From Glandiceps talaboti (Eukaryota > Hemichordata > Enteropneusta > Spengelidae): DNA of 64,000 bases. This document shows, in pieces, positions 50,122 to 63,084 of the stretch. Under the pieces are notes generated by a model. It did no database searches. It saw only the letters and a program-made list of their open reading frames with translations, and was not told the origin of the DNA. How positions within the stretch are numbered: position 1 is the stretch's first letter; every line of letters starts with the position of its first letter. Location of the stretch: the NCBI RefSeq assembly GCF_964340395.1, contig NC_135549.1, positions 35,032,332 to 35,096,331 on the forward strand, written 5' to 3'. The translations under genes were made by a program, and so were the position numbers.

Positions 50122-51249
50122 TTGATTGTGCATAGTTCCGATGTTTTTTACTTTTTTTCAAATTACGGTCAAAGACGCACAAAGACGATGTCGGTAATGG
50201 AAACAAACCAAGGCGATAACATCAAATAACATCCCGAAATGCGTGAATACGATGTACTTATAAGTTATAGAAAACAAAGGAGGGCAAAAGTCATTATCTA
50301 TTGTCAGTTATTCATGAACTACGAACACCTCATTATCTCCCGTTTCTCGTCGTTTATCGTCTTCACGCGTCTTCACCCGGCACAACTCGTCCTGACGCGT
50401 AATTACGGTGCACTTGATATATCTGCCTTCCCTTACTGTACTGTACTGATAAAAAATTAGTTGTTGTTTTAGAATATATAAAACAAATCCCATTTATCGA
50501 TGATATAAAAGTCAAAACTGCACTTCCACAACCCGGAAATTCAACTGCATTTCTTGCCCTACCATGGCTGCCAAGTGTGAGCTTGTAAGTTGAAGTTGTA
50601 GTGTTAGTTTGTCAACCGTGCAAAAAACAAAGTCTAACCGTGATTGATGCTTTGAGACTCTCTTCAATTGTATGATAATCTTCCTCAAAGATTTACTGTT
50701 ATTCCAGGACTGTTATAATATTACGTTCATGCGTCCATCACAAATTTTGAATCGATGCAGTTTCTACATACTGTCATGTACGTTGTAAAAGATTTACTGA
50801 ATATTGAAACTTTGATTTCGTGCGTATCTAATTGCTTTTTGGTGAATATCGCCCATGAACTTACACTCATAAGAACATGTCCAGTACTAGTTTCATCAGC
50901 ACATTACTGGCTGGAGTACATGTACGTGGTTTTCTTTGATGATCAAAAATTATGACAAACTACGACTAACTACGATAGAAGACGATGTCATCATTGGAAC
51001 ACGGAAGGCGAGAATCATTATCTATTGTGTGTTGGCGATAAAAAAATTATGTGTATCTACGCTCAAAGATGACATCTTTACGGGAAACAAAGAAAAGTGA
51101 AGTGATTATATATTGTCAGTTATTCATGAACTTGAACACCTCATTACCTCCAGTTTCACACAGTACATCAGAGCTACGAGGAGCTACTTGTCGCTACTTG
51201 TGAGGACGCATAATTACGGTGTGTTTGATTTTGATATCGTCCCTTAATT

Positions 51250-53275
<2,026 letters not shown>

Positions 53276-53279
53276 CATA

Positions 53280-53775
53280 ACAAGTCATTGAGAATGACAT
53301 AGTCCCTGTTATGATTGTTTTTTAAGGAATTATCACTACTCTGATCATGCAACAACACTTGTGAACCTAAATCAAACAGACTTAGATATGTAGTGTCTGC
53401 TTGTTGGACATGGAACATGCCTACAACAATAAAGGATGGGTCGGGTATGGGGGATTGTATCACGACGAAAATGGATATGCACATGTATGTCATAGAACAC
53501 TGTCCTAATACCAACTTTGAATGAGATCTGTTCAATCATGTCTGAGTTATGGCTTTGGACATAGAAAAATCGCAAACAAAATGGCTGCCAGGCAGCCATA
53601 TTGGATCGTATCATGAAACAAATTGATGTGCATATGTATGCCATTGTATGTTGCCCCTGTAACAAGTTTGAAAAAAATCGGTCCAAGCATCTCCAAGAAA
53701 TGGCTGTGGACGGACAGACGGATGCACGGATGCACGGACACACGGAACCCAATCGTCCGGCGGGGACTAACAAGT
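53280..53775. repeat. Dispersed repeat family R2, copy 3
   Basis: Begins ACAAGTCATTGAGAATGACA and has CAAATCAAACAGACTTAGA, then a deletion that removes the poly-G tract and the first half-unit. It continues with CATGTCTGAGTTATGGCTTT, GCCATATTGGATCGTATCA and a terminal GGACGGACAGACGGATGCAC, ending near CCGGCGGGGACTAACAAG. Confidence 0.88.
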
Positions 53776-54581
53776 GTGATTATTTGGCTGTTGCTATGGG
53801 CGTGGTCTTGTTGCTAGGAAAATTTACATACATTTTTTGTATGTTTATTTAATTGTCTATTAATCCCTAATATCTTTGTGAAATACACGACCGTTTGGCT
53901 GTTGCTATGGGTGTGGTCATGGTTGCTAGGGTATTTGCATACATTTTTTGAATGTTTACTCATTTGCCTACCAGATGATGTCGTTATTTGATCAATATAT
54001 ACTGCCATTTGGTTGTTGCTAAGGGCATGGTCATGGTCGCTAGGGCCACATTTCTCAAAATGTTTTAAAGAGAATCTGCAGAATAACACTTTCAGAAACA
54101 TCTCACCAAGTTTCAGACTCGGTGACCAAGTACTTTTTTGAGATAAGTTTTTGACCAAAAATGAACATTTTTACACCTAATTTGCATATCACTCATGGAA
54201 TCATTGTATGCTTAATATTTCTTCGTCAATACATCTCTATATGCATTCCCATTAAATTTCAGCCCAATCTGCTCAGTAGTTTTGGAATTTTAGATTTTTA
54301 ACCAAAAAGACACATTTTTAGCCCTAATTTGCATATCACTTATGGAATCATCACGTCATTAACAAATCTTACTTTACACCCGCTTAACAATGTTCTCACC
54401 AATCTTGCACCAATCTGCCCAATAGTTTCTGAGTTTTTTTGACCAAAAATCACATTTTTTGACCCAAATCACACACCTGTGATGTTATCATTTTGATTTG
54501 AACAATTCCCCAACTAGACACCCAAGGTAATGGACCCACCAAATATCATGGCAATCGGTTCAGCGGTTTTTGACTAAGATG

Positions 54582-54655
<74 letters not shown>

Positions 54656-54715
54656 GAGACAGATGTCGGACGATCCCTATGGCACTGCTGAACCTCAGCT
54701 CAGTTGTGCTAAAAA
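53776..54715. repeat. Dispersed repeat R1, full-length copy ending in CA repeat
   Basis: R1 monomers (GGCTGTTGCTATGGG, GTTGCTAG, TTTGCATACATTTTTTG) pass directly into the second module (AAATTTCAGCCCAATCTGC, TTTTTGACCAAAAATCACA). It ends with a long CA run at about 54578-54651, AGACAGAGACAGA and the terminal GTTGTGCTAAAAA. It directly abuts R2 copy 3. It shows the complete module order of the family. Confidence 0.88.
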
Positions 54716-55169
54716 TGATATACCAGATCAGGGTTCGACACTGGAGTAAAAAACTCACTATCCCACAGACTAGTAAAATTGATAACACAGTCAGTGGTCC
54801 TGCAAAAAATTTGGTGGTCATGTCTTTAAAGGTGATTCAAAATGCTCACATTCACTATCGCTAATTTGCTAGACGACATGTTTGTGAAACGCATTCTGGT
54901 TTTAAAACTTTTAAAAAGCGTCTGCAAACACCTTAAAATGACCTTTTTTCAGTCAGTTCCCTTCGGATTTACTTCGAGAGTTTTCGGGTATTTCCGGTCC
55001 CATCTAGACCACAGGATTTTATGACGTCATAAGGAGTACAGCATTAGCAATAAGACTATGACGAGCGTAGTCACTTGGTGAATAAAAATCAACAGCATTG
55101 TGAAAAAATACATTGCTGGTGGTTGTAATAGACATCAGTAAACAAAAACTAGTCTACATGTCTTATTAA

Positions 55170-56119
55170 GGTACACGGGGAAGAATCGCCTTGACTATTT
55201 CCGACGTAATCCGACACAGCACGAAGTGTTTTGGACTTTGAACTTTATGTCTATGCTCACGTCCCACCACGGCCAGTCAAAAGGAGGAACAGATAGTCCA
55301 ATGTTCCTGCTCCTTTACCAAAATATACTCAAGAATTGTCATTGCCGACAAAAAAAATCTTATTTACTGCACTAATCTTTTAAAATTCCCGCGATGTCAC
55401 AACTCGTACACTATCGGGTGATCCGTTATGCAGAGACCTACTTCCGCATTCCACACCATTATCATGGCGCCACCTGTAACCTCTCATGAATATTTATTAA
55501 ATACGTCATCTTCGGCTTCGTTCGGCAAGATTTTTCCACGTTCGGACTAATCCTTGGACCCAACTTTGCGTGTTAGCGGGAAGTACCCGGATGATAATGT
55601 AGTTCTATGGTAATTCTTCAGACTCTGACCTATCGATGTACTCACTTTTCAATCGGATCACTCGTTACAGTTTTACATGATTTCGCCTGGGACTTGAAAA
55701 TGACAACGTTTGGACTCAAAAATGGACCATTTTCACAGTTTTTACTTATAATTAATTGGGAATTCACCTATTTTCTTATCAAACATCGATAGAGTATGTT
55801 GTTTTGAATGTGTCTAGGTCACAGTTCAGGGTGTACGCCAAATACATTTACAGGAAACGCTCGCCGAAATTTTCACCAATTTTTTCATGAAACTTCGAAT
55901 ACAGACTTAAAAATACCTAGTGAATCAATGTATGAAAAAATAATTGCTTGGTGGAAGGAATTTTCTTTACAAAAACGTCAAATTTGGTCAAGATTTTGTG
56001 AAAAAACAGCAAATTTCCATATGAGTGACATGTGAAGTCAACAATGTATGTTAGTAATTGTTACAGATCTAAGGGCCTGCACTCGGCAGCGGTCGGCCAG
56101 CGGTTCTTCCCCGTGTACC
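55170..56119. mobile_element. 950-bp TTAA-flanked TIR element
   Basis: The left end GGTACACGGGGAAGAATCGC and right end in complement GGTACACGGGGAAGAACCGC are inverted repeats. TTAA lies immediately outside both (55166-55169 and 56120-56123). TTAA duplications occur with piggyBac and Kolobok transposons; the GG-starting end does not look like piggyBac's CCC start, so Kolobok-type is the weak preference. No transposase frame, so probably a MITE. Confidence 0.82.
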
Positions 56120-56304
56120 TTAACCAACATTTACCGATATTTACTCACACTTTCTCACTAATTGTCAGTGTCTGTGTGTATAAATTTTTAAATATTATCT
56201 CCCCATATTTTGGCAAAATAAATAAAAACGGCTAGACTAGATATACATAAACACTTGTAATGTCACGTTTCACATTCATTGACTTTTATTTATCTGATTT
56301 TTTA

Positions 56305-56967
56305 TTAATTGCGGACAAGAAGCATTCCGATACCGTCCTGACGAGCATTGACGGCATCTTGATGACAGCATATTTTAGCCAATCGTACTCGCGTCGCCTT
56401 TTGTTGAACGGCGCATTTAACAACAAATAAACATATTTCATCTCGAATAAATATACTAGCTATAAGAATACCAATGGGAAACTTCAAGAAGGCGTATCCG
56501 GTACATTTGTTGCTCCCATAATACACTAATTGATTCGATTTGCTCCGAGCATATGGAAGCACGCTCCGAGTCATTGCATCATGTAAATGGAACAACTTAC
56601 TGTGACCGACCTAATTTTGTTGTCCATATATAAAATGAGAGTGACCTGTAAATGTTTCACAGTTTTCGTTGTGGTCTTGTATTGTCACATGTTTGGCTTG
56701 TGAACGCAAGTTTACGCCAGGGCTGTCTAGGGTGCAATACTCTAGTCCGAGTCTGAGACCCATGTAAAACCTCAGAAACTCGCATTCGGATCGGACTAAA
56801 CAGAAGTAGGTCTCATCGACTTGTTGGGGACTCAAATTATTGCTTGTTTTTATCACGGTATACAGGTGATTATTATATATTTGATTATTGATAGGCAGTA
56901 TACATAGGATAGTTCCGCCGATCAAAGCTGAAGCAGTGTATGTGTACGTATGGACTCGGGAGAGCAC
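56305..56967 (-). other. Two unassigned minus-strand open frames
   Basis: A 118-codon frame (56967-56611) with ILPINNQIYNNHLYTVI and LSPQQVDETYFCLVRSE, then a 96-codon frame (56595-56305). Both lie on the strand of SLC35E3 in its first intron. I recognise no domain and codon structure is not decisive. A 45-bp segment at about 56435-56475 (TTTCATCTCGAATAAATATA) recurs inverted at 57425-57470, which favours a decayed repeat over a gene. Confidence 0.2.
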
Positions 56968-57606
56968 ATTCGTGTTGGGTTGAATTTATCCACGTGTTGA
57001 TATAATCCATATTTATCAATTAGATATATTGTAAAATTCTTCAAGTCGTACAGAAATAACGTCTCTAACATCAAAACAAACACTGAGAAATTGGACCGGA
57101 CGTGGCTAAATATCTAGTTGTAGGCTTTCTTTCATGTGCTGGGGTCACAACCTTGATTGCCAACGTCAATATTGTCCAATCATATATAATATCATGAACA
57201 CATCGCGATATTTGATTTGTTGGTTTCCTAAACTGTATACTTCGAATACCATGATTCGTTACAAAATTGAATGTTAAATAGGATTGTTGTATTAAGTGAT
57301 ATCGCAACAAGGGAAACCATACAAGTTTTCTTCCAGACGAGTTGCTAAAGTCATGTAAATGACAACATGAAACTCACAAAATTTCCTCAATTCGTTACAA
57401 TTTTACTGCTGATAATATGGGTAATCTAATAGCTAGTATATTTATTCGAGATGAAATATGTTTACTTTGTTGAGGACCACGATAGATTTAGTCTAGCATC
57501 TCGACTGACTGTATCAACAGATTGTATGAATACATATTCAGTCTAGTCAATCTCGTTCCTCTCATACACATTCCAGTGCTTTACCCCAGCAGTGTTCATA
57601 CAAACA

Positions 57607-57896
57607 TTTATTTATTTATTTATTCAGGTAAACCAACGGGCATAAAGCCCATTTACAGGCACCTTTAAACACTTGTCACCCAAGAAGTCCAGTGAGGGCC
57701 ATCCCTCATGGGTTCAGTGTTAATGCAGGAGAAACCGGAGTACCCGGGGAAAACCTGCGTTGTTCGGTAGAGTCAAACTGAACAATACTCTTCTTACTTA
57801 CAGCGTGGTAAATTTAATCGAACCCTGAATAGGGTTCGAACCCCGACCGCAGTGGTAAGAGGCAAGTGGTTTAACCACTTGGCCACCGACAACCCA
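57607..57896 (-). mobile_element. tRNA-derived SINE with conserved internal domain
   Basis: On the minus strand it begins with a tRNA-like head: A-box TGGCCAAGTGGTTAAACC and B-box GGGGTTCGAACCC. It then has the internal segment CAGGTTTTCCCCGGGTACTC, CGGTTTCTCC, and ends GGGCTTTATGCCCG, TTTACCTGAATAAATAAATA. That is the Pol III promoter, body and A-rich short-repeat tail layout of a SINE. The internal segment resembles a conserved SINE domain found in many metazoans; I cannot name the family with certainty. Confidence 0.85.
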
Positions 57897-57906
57897 CCGA
57901 CATGAT

Positions 57907-58125
57907 GACATTGCTGCGTCCCCATAGGATTTTACTGGAGGTGGGGTAACGACAACATGAACTTGTTATTACCTGCTAAATTCCCAAGATAGTCAAAACA
58001 GCTGTACCAAATGACATTGCTGCGTCCCCATAGGATTTTACTGGAGGTGGGGTAACGACAACATGAACTTGTTATTACCTGCTAAATGCTAAATTCCCAC
58101 GATAGTCAAAACAGCTGTACCAAAT
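57907..58125. repeat. 106-bp tandem duplication
   Basis: GACATTGCTGCGTCCCCATA, GGATTTTACTGGAGGTGGGG and the following sequence occur twice (from 57907 and 58013), nearly identical. The second copy has a 7-bp TGCTAAA insertion that itself duplicates neighbouring bases. It directly abuts the head of the SINE. Confidence 0.93.
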
Positions 58126-58129
58126 GAAT

Positions 58130-58880
58130 ATTAATGAGGGATGATGAGGACTTGTCAATTTGTAATGGATTACTACTGACCATACTTGTTTATGTACTGA
58201 CATGCGCCGTTTGCAATTTGCTCACTATGGGGTCGAACCACAATTAACATTTTTAGGAACGAGATTGACGAAACTGGATCTCAAACACTATTTTTAGTCG
58301 TCTGAGACTGGAGATGTATTCATGCAGTCCGCTGATACAGTCCAGTCGAGATGCTAAACTATGATACTGGATTATGAAAAAGACAAGAGGAAAAGACAAC
58401 AATCGATTCATTCTTGAAAAGGAGAAAAAACTTGTTTGTGCAGGTATGTACATTTTGTAATTAGGATTTGATTTCAACAAAACAATCTTTATTAGAAGTA
58501 CAAATGTACTGTATACAATGGAAAATGTGCAACATATGAATGTTATATCACATGATAAGTGACACAATAAAATGATTTCAGTGGCAAAACCTTGTCACTT
58601 AAGTCAGCTTGATTATTATCTAGTCTTTGGTAGCTTTGTGCAGTTGATCACTCACTTCATAATAAAACTGATTTGATTTCTGTATTTATTGTGCTACTGT
58701 TATCTTATCAAGATGTTACAACAATTAACCCACTTTTCTGAGTGGTTTGTTCCACACTCTGTGATGACAATTTTAATTCATCATCGTACAGATTAGCTTC
58801 ACATGATACTCATTTCAGAAACATGAACAAAAATTGAAAATGTCTGTCATTACTTAGCATACCATTTCCTATTTTTCAGG
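58130..58880. other. Intronic sequence, nothing assigned
   Basis: AT-rich, with a 104-codon minus-strand frame at 58567-58253 that has no recognisable domain. No repeat family assigned. Confidence 0.45.
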
Positions 58881-58888
58881 TACATTAA

Positions 58889-60719
58889 AGTGTACATGCA
58901 AAGGTACATACTTTTTTTCGTAATTATGTTTATTTTGCCATAAAAATAAATGAAATTGCATTCATACCTCTAAATATTGCGCGCATTGGCAAGAAAGTCG
59001 CAAAAATACTTGCCCCCTTAATCCCCTGTGCTTCGACTAACTTCGGCACCGCAACCAGCTCACGAAAGGTGTCGAGGTCCCACGTGTTACAAAAGCCTTC
59101 TAAGCCTTTGTGTAATGTTTACTTATGAATTACTAATTACGCTTGCATTATAGTATTATCTGTAACTGTACATATTGTGGTGTACCAGTTTAGTCTTCCG
59201 ACAACAATGGTTCCTTGGTGTTTTGTCGGCAGCACCCGCAGTGAAACATCACCCTACACATATTTCCGAGTGATATAACTGAGTAGGTAATAATGGGTGA
59301 AGGCAGTTGAAATCACGTAAAAACTGGACAGTGACGCCATACAGTGAAAGTCGGTAAATGTTACCGGGGCCGGGGTTCTCCACGCCACCGGTGTCGCCAT
59401 GATCAAAGCGAAAAAAGGAAGACAAATAAAATAATTTGAAATGATGTTTTCAAGAAAGCAAGTTAGCTTTATAAAATATTTTCATTACGATAGCATTTGT
59501 TTTTAAACAATGCGTAGTCCGATTGTATGTTTTGATTTCCATGTTGCTGGGAGTTGATCGTTTTCATTGTGATACATCACATACATCGTCGGAATCATAT
59601 CAAAGTAAAAAGACGCAACGCTCATTGTAATGTTGCTATTCAATTTTGTTTCCATTGTTTTGTCTACATGAACAATTACCGTGTCATGCCAACCACATGT
59701 CAAAAGTGGATGGACACAGCAAAGCACAGTCAGCACTAAGCTTCACGCTCCCAGGTCAAATAACTTCCACAACGTAAGACATGTCTATCCATAAAAAACT
59801 CAAACAAAAATGGTCGGAGACAATACACAATACACCACAGTACAGCCAGCTTCAGTGAACATGGGCCGTGCTTTGAAAGAAGATGAAACCACTTCATGTC
59901 ACTGTGTGGATGGTAATGAACGCAGTAAAAATGAAATAAAGTACGTGTACACATAGCTTTCAAGAGGGACGGTTATCCAACAAAACGTTCTGCTCTAACG
60001 AATTTGTGGGTCTACTTTCGCGAAGATTTTGAATGGTCATAGATTGAATGTACTGTTACAACACGCTACATTTGAACAACTTGAGAGAATATTATGGGGA
60101 ACTCTTTAAGCCATTCTCATTCTCTGTATGTTTGATGGGTATGGAAATATTACATAATTTTCGTTTCGATTACATTGTCTGCAGGAGCTGTTTTCCACCC
60201 ATTGAATAGTTATGTCAACAAAGGACGCTGATAACAGCATCACTTTATGTAAACAACACGGCTTCACTAGGACATACTCATTCACTACCAGAGGAACTAT
60301 CGTTACTGCTAGCGGTCGGTTCGAATGAATTTGGCTAAATCACACCATCAGATGTTAATGCTGGAGTGTATTGCTCTACGCTTGAGGAATCTGATCAATA
60401 TTCAACGTCGGGTTCTGGCGAAAACGGGTTTTGAAGTCGACCTTCTGGTTCGACCATAATGGCTTTGCATGTAAAGATACACTGACGAATGCGTTTGTGT
60501 TCCCGAAGTGACGTCATAAAGTTCCAAATCCTGTCCTATCCATATGCAAATGAGAGGTACTTACCTGAAGGTGCTCTGTGGCTGAGCCAAGAGTGCCTCA
60601 TTTTTTGCGCAATTTCTCGTGTTAGAATTATATTGTACTATTACAAACCAGATTTCCTTTATTTTTATGGCAAAATAAACATAATTACGAAAAAAAGTAT
60701 GTACCTTTGCATGTACACT
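58889..60719. mobile_element. 1831-bp TTAA-flanked TIR element
   Basis: Left end AGTGTACATGCAAAGGTACA and right end in complement AGTGTACATGCAAAGGTACA are identical and stay almost identical for about 70 bases (TACTTTTTTTCGTAATTATG, TTTATTTTGCCATAAAAATA). TTAA flanks both ends (58885-58888 and 60720-60723). The interior has short minus-strand frames (59963-59736 and 59736-59503) with no recognisable transposase. A TTAA element distinct from the one at 55170; the very similar TIRs suggest recent activity. Confidence 0.88.
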
Positions 60720-60727
60720 TTAATAAG

Positions 60728-60883
60728 TTAATCCTCCTGCAAACCAACAATTTCAGCGTCACAGAGGTGGTCACGACACTCCTGGAGGAGGTGCTGAATT
60801 GTATTGTCTTTAGCATTTGGGTATAAAAAAGAGGAAATTTCAAGAAGCCATGCACGTCTGAAGATAATGTAATGCCTGAAGAT
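60728..60883 (-). CDS. Possible terminal exon of an unknown gene
   Basis: On the minus strand, ACTGAATCTCTTTAG looks like a splice acceptor and is followed by a frame of 51 residues to a TAA at 60728: RHYIIFRRAWLLEISSFLYP, then NAKDNTIQHLLQECRDHLCD and AEIVGLQED. The N-terminal part is basic/aromatic, the C-terminal part acidic. I do not recognise it. The TTAA element sits just 5 bases beyond the stop codon. It could be a decayed gene fragment or an exon of a gene within SLC35E3 intron 1. Confidence 0.25.
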   Translation of the reverse strand: MFRHYIIFRRAWLLEISSFLYPNAKDNTIQHLLQECRDHLCDAEIVGLQED

Positions 60884-61338
60884 CTAAAGAGATTCAGTTG
60901 TTGATGTTTCACCTTTTCACATGTTGTGAATATTTCATTTTCAATTGACAAAGTTAAATAAATGAGTATAGAGAAAGAGTGGTGTGAGTGTCAACATCTA
61001 ATTTTCATTACTGTTATCAAGAAAGTGGCAAGTCAAAGCCTTATTGTACACTTTAGAAGTAAGAAAAACTGATTAGCATTTTCAAGTCAGCCAAAGTACA
61101 TGTACCAGATTTCATTATGGCGTGTTCATCAAAAAAAGCTGTTTTCCATTGGTGTAAAACTTCATATGCCTACAGTAATCAGTAGCAAAACATTACATTT
61201 CATTTACAGCTATTTGTTATTGGTAGTTGTCTTTCTAAAAATTCTTGGAAAACAATGAATAAGAAATCATAAAAATGTCACCATTCAAGAGATCTCTTTG
61301 TGTAGTAATATACTAATAACATTTAATTAGGTTTACTT

Positions 61339-61700
61339 AGGTTGTATACTGGGCGCAGGCCTCTAGGCCTCTAATAGGCTCTATGTCCAGATCTGGTTGC
61401 TGAAGTCCTGGTATTGTAGTAATTTTCTCTTTGTAGTCATACTTGATTTCCTGGGTAGACAAGAACTTATCCAGGCGCTGTTCAAATGAGTGTACAGACA
61501 TGATTTGGCAGGGAATTCCATTTAGTTACAATTCGATTTGTGAAATAAAATTTCCGGACATCAAGACGGCAATGGTGTTTCTGTAGTTTCAGTGAGTGTC
61601 CTCGAGTTCTTTCAGATGTATCTCTTGTAAGGAAGTTTTTATGGTGTAAAACTTCATATTTCATCAGAGATTTGGAACATATTATGTTGATCATCATAGT
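61339..61700 (-). mobile_element. LINE 'E': ORF2 C-terminal fragment
   Basis: Minus-strand frame with ERTRGHSLKLQKHHCRLDVR, KFYFTNRIVTKWNSLPNHV, then after a frameshift near 61485 SFEQRLDKFL and QYTT before TAA at about 61339. The pattern RGHSLKL...R..R..FF..R....WN.LP......S...F...LD is the typical C-terminus of CR1/Jockey-group LINE ORF2 proteins. It ends shortly after the stop. A 5'-truncated dead copy, in the same orientation as SLC35E3. Confidence 0.85.
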
Positions 61701-61978
61701 GTCTACTATATAACTAGGGATATCCCATAGGAGTCATCTGATCGGGAAACATCTCCCACAGTGGAGAAAATCTCCTAATCAGGGACAGTACTCTCGGAAT
61801 CATGGATAAGGTGACCATTTTGAACCCCAACCAGGAGAATTCTCCTGATACGGAGAAAGTCTCCGTTTTGGTCTAGTGTGCCTTGCTGATGTATACAGGT
61901 TCACTTACATTTATCAACATGGATTTTTTTTGAATACTTACAAGTAAGTTTGTAAACTGTACCATGGAGGACTTCCTA

Positions 61979-62660
<682 letters not shown>

Positions 62661-62664
62661 AAAT

Positions 62665-63080
62665 ATAACAACCTTTGATTATATATTCCTACATGTAAGG
62701 GGAAGAGACAAGGAGGGACATCGATTCACGAACCTGTATAAACTCCTCTATACGTCTAGCTATTTTGAATAATCAGCTCGTTGCCGATTTGGTGTTCGAA
62801 ATTATGCCTATATAAAGAAAGCCGTTCAAATCCCCCGGAAGCATCACTACTTTATGGGCCACCGAAAATGAAATCAATTTCAGTATACACAGAATCACAG
62901 TTTGACATGGTAAAACTGCAGTTGTATTGGAAATCGTACAAGTATACTCACCAGGAAGCTGTCGCAATCCATGGTTCGGGGTTTAGTGATAGGGATGTGC
63001 TTCTGAATTTGAAATGTAGTGGTCATCTGATGTCATTAGTCAATGCCCCTTTCTGGGCCAATCAGTAATGAACATTAGAG
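62665..63080. other. Upstream intergenic sequence, no gene called
   Basis: A 95-codon plus-strand frame (62781-63068) has no recognisable domain. The sequence separates the SLC35E3 promoter from the LINE fragment. Confidence 0.4.
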
Positions 63081-63084
63081 GGCT

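Larger units (their letters stand above)
46042..50432. mobile_element. Inner Harbinger-like element nested in the outer one
   Basis: Left end GGGAAGGCAGATATATCAAG and right end in complement GGGAAGGCAGATATATCAAG are identical over the first 22 bases and stay similar for about 47 bases, passing through CGTAATTACGCGT. TTA flanks both ends (46039-46041 and 50433-50435). The subterminal CGTAATTACGCG motif is shared with the outer element, so the two are related. The 4.4-kb interior is long enough for a coding element, but only one coding-looking frame (46351-46677, minus) was found, plus embedded smaller elements. Confidence 0.85.
45917..51243. mobile_element. Outer Harbinger-like TIR element, TTA duplication
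   Basis: Left end GGGGTGAAATCAAAATCAAA and right end (complement) GGGACGATATCAAAATCAAA, continuing through CGTAATTACGCGTCCT and CGTAATTATGCGTCCT, form ~50-bp imperfect TIRs (about 41 of 50 identical). TTA flanks both ends (45914-45916 and 51244-51246). Without the inner element it would be about 0.94 kb. It inserted into an older repeat whose halves flank it. No transposase frame is visible in its own sequence, so it is probably a MITE-like non-autonomous element. Confidence 0.85.
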
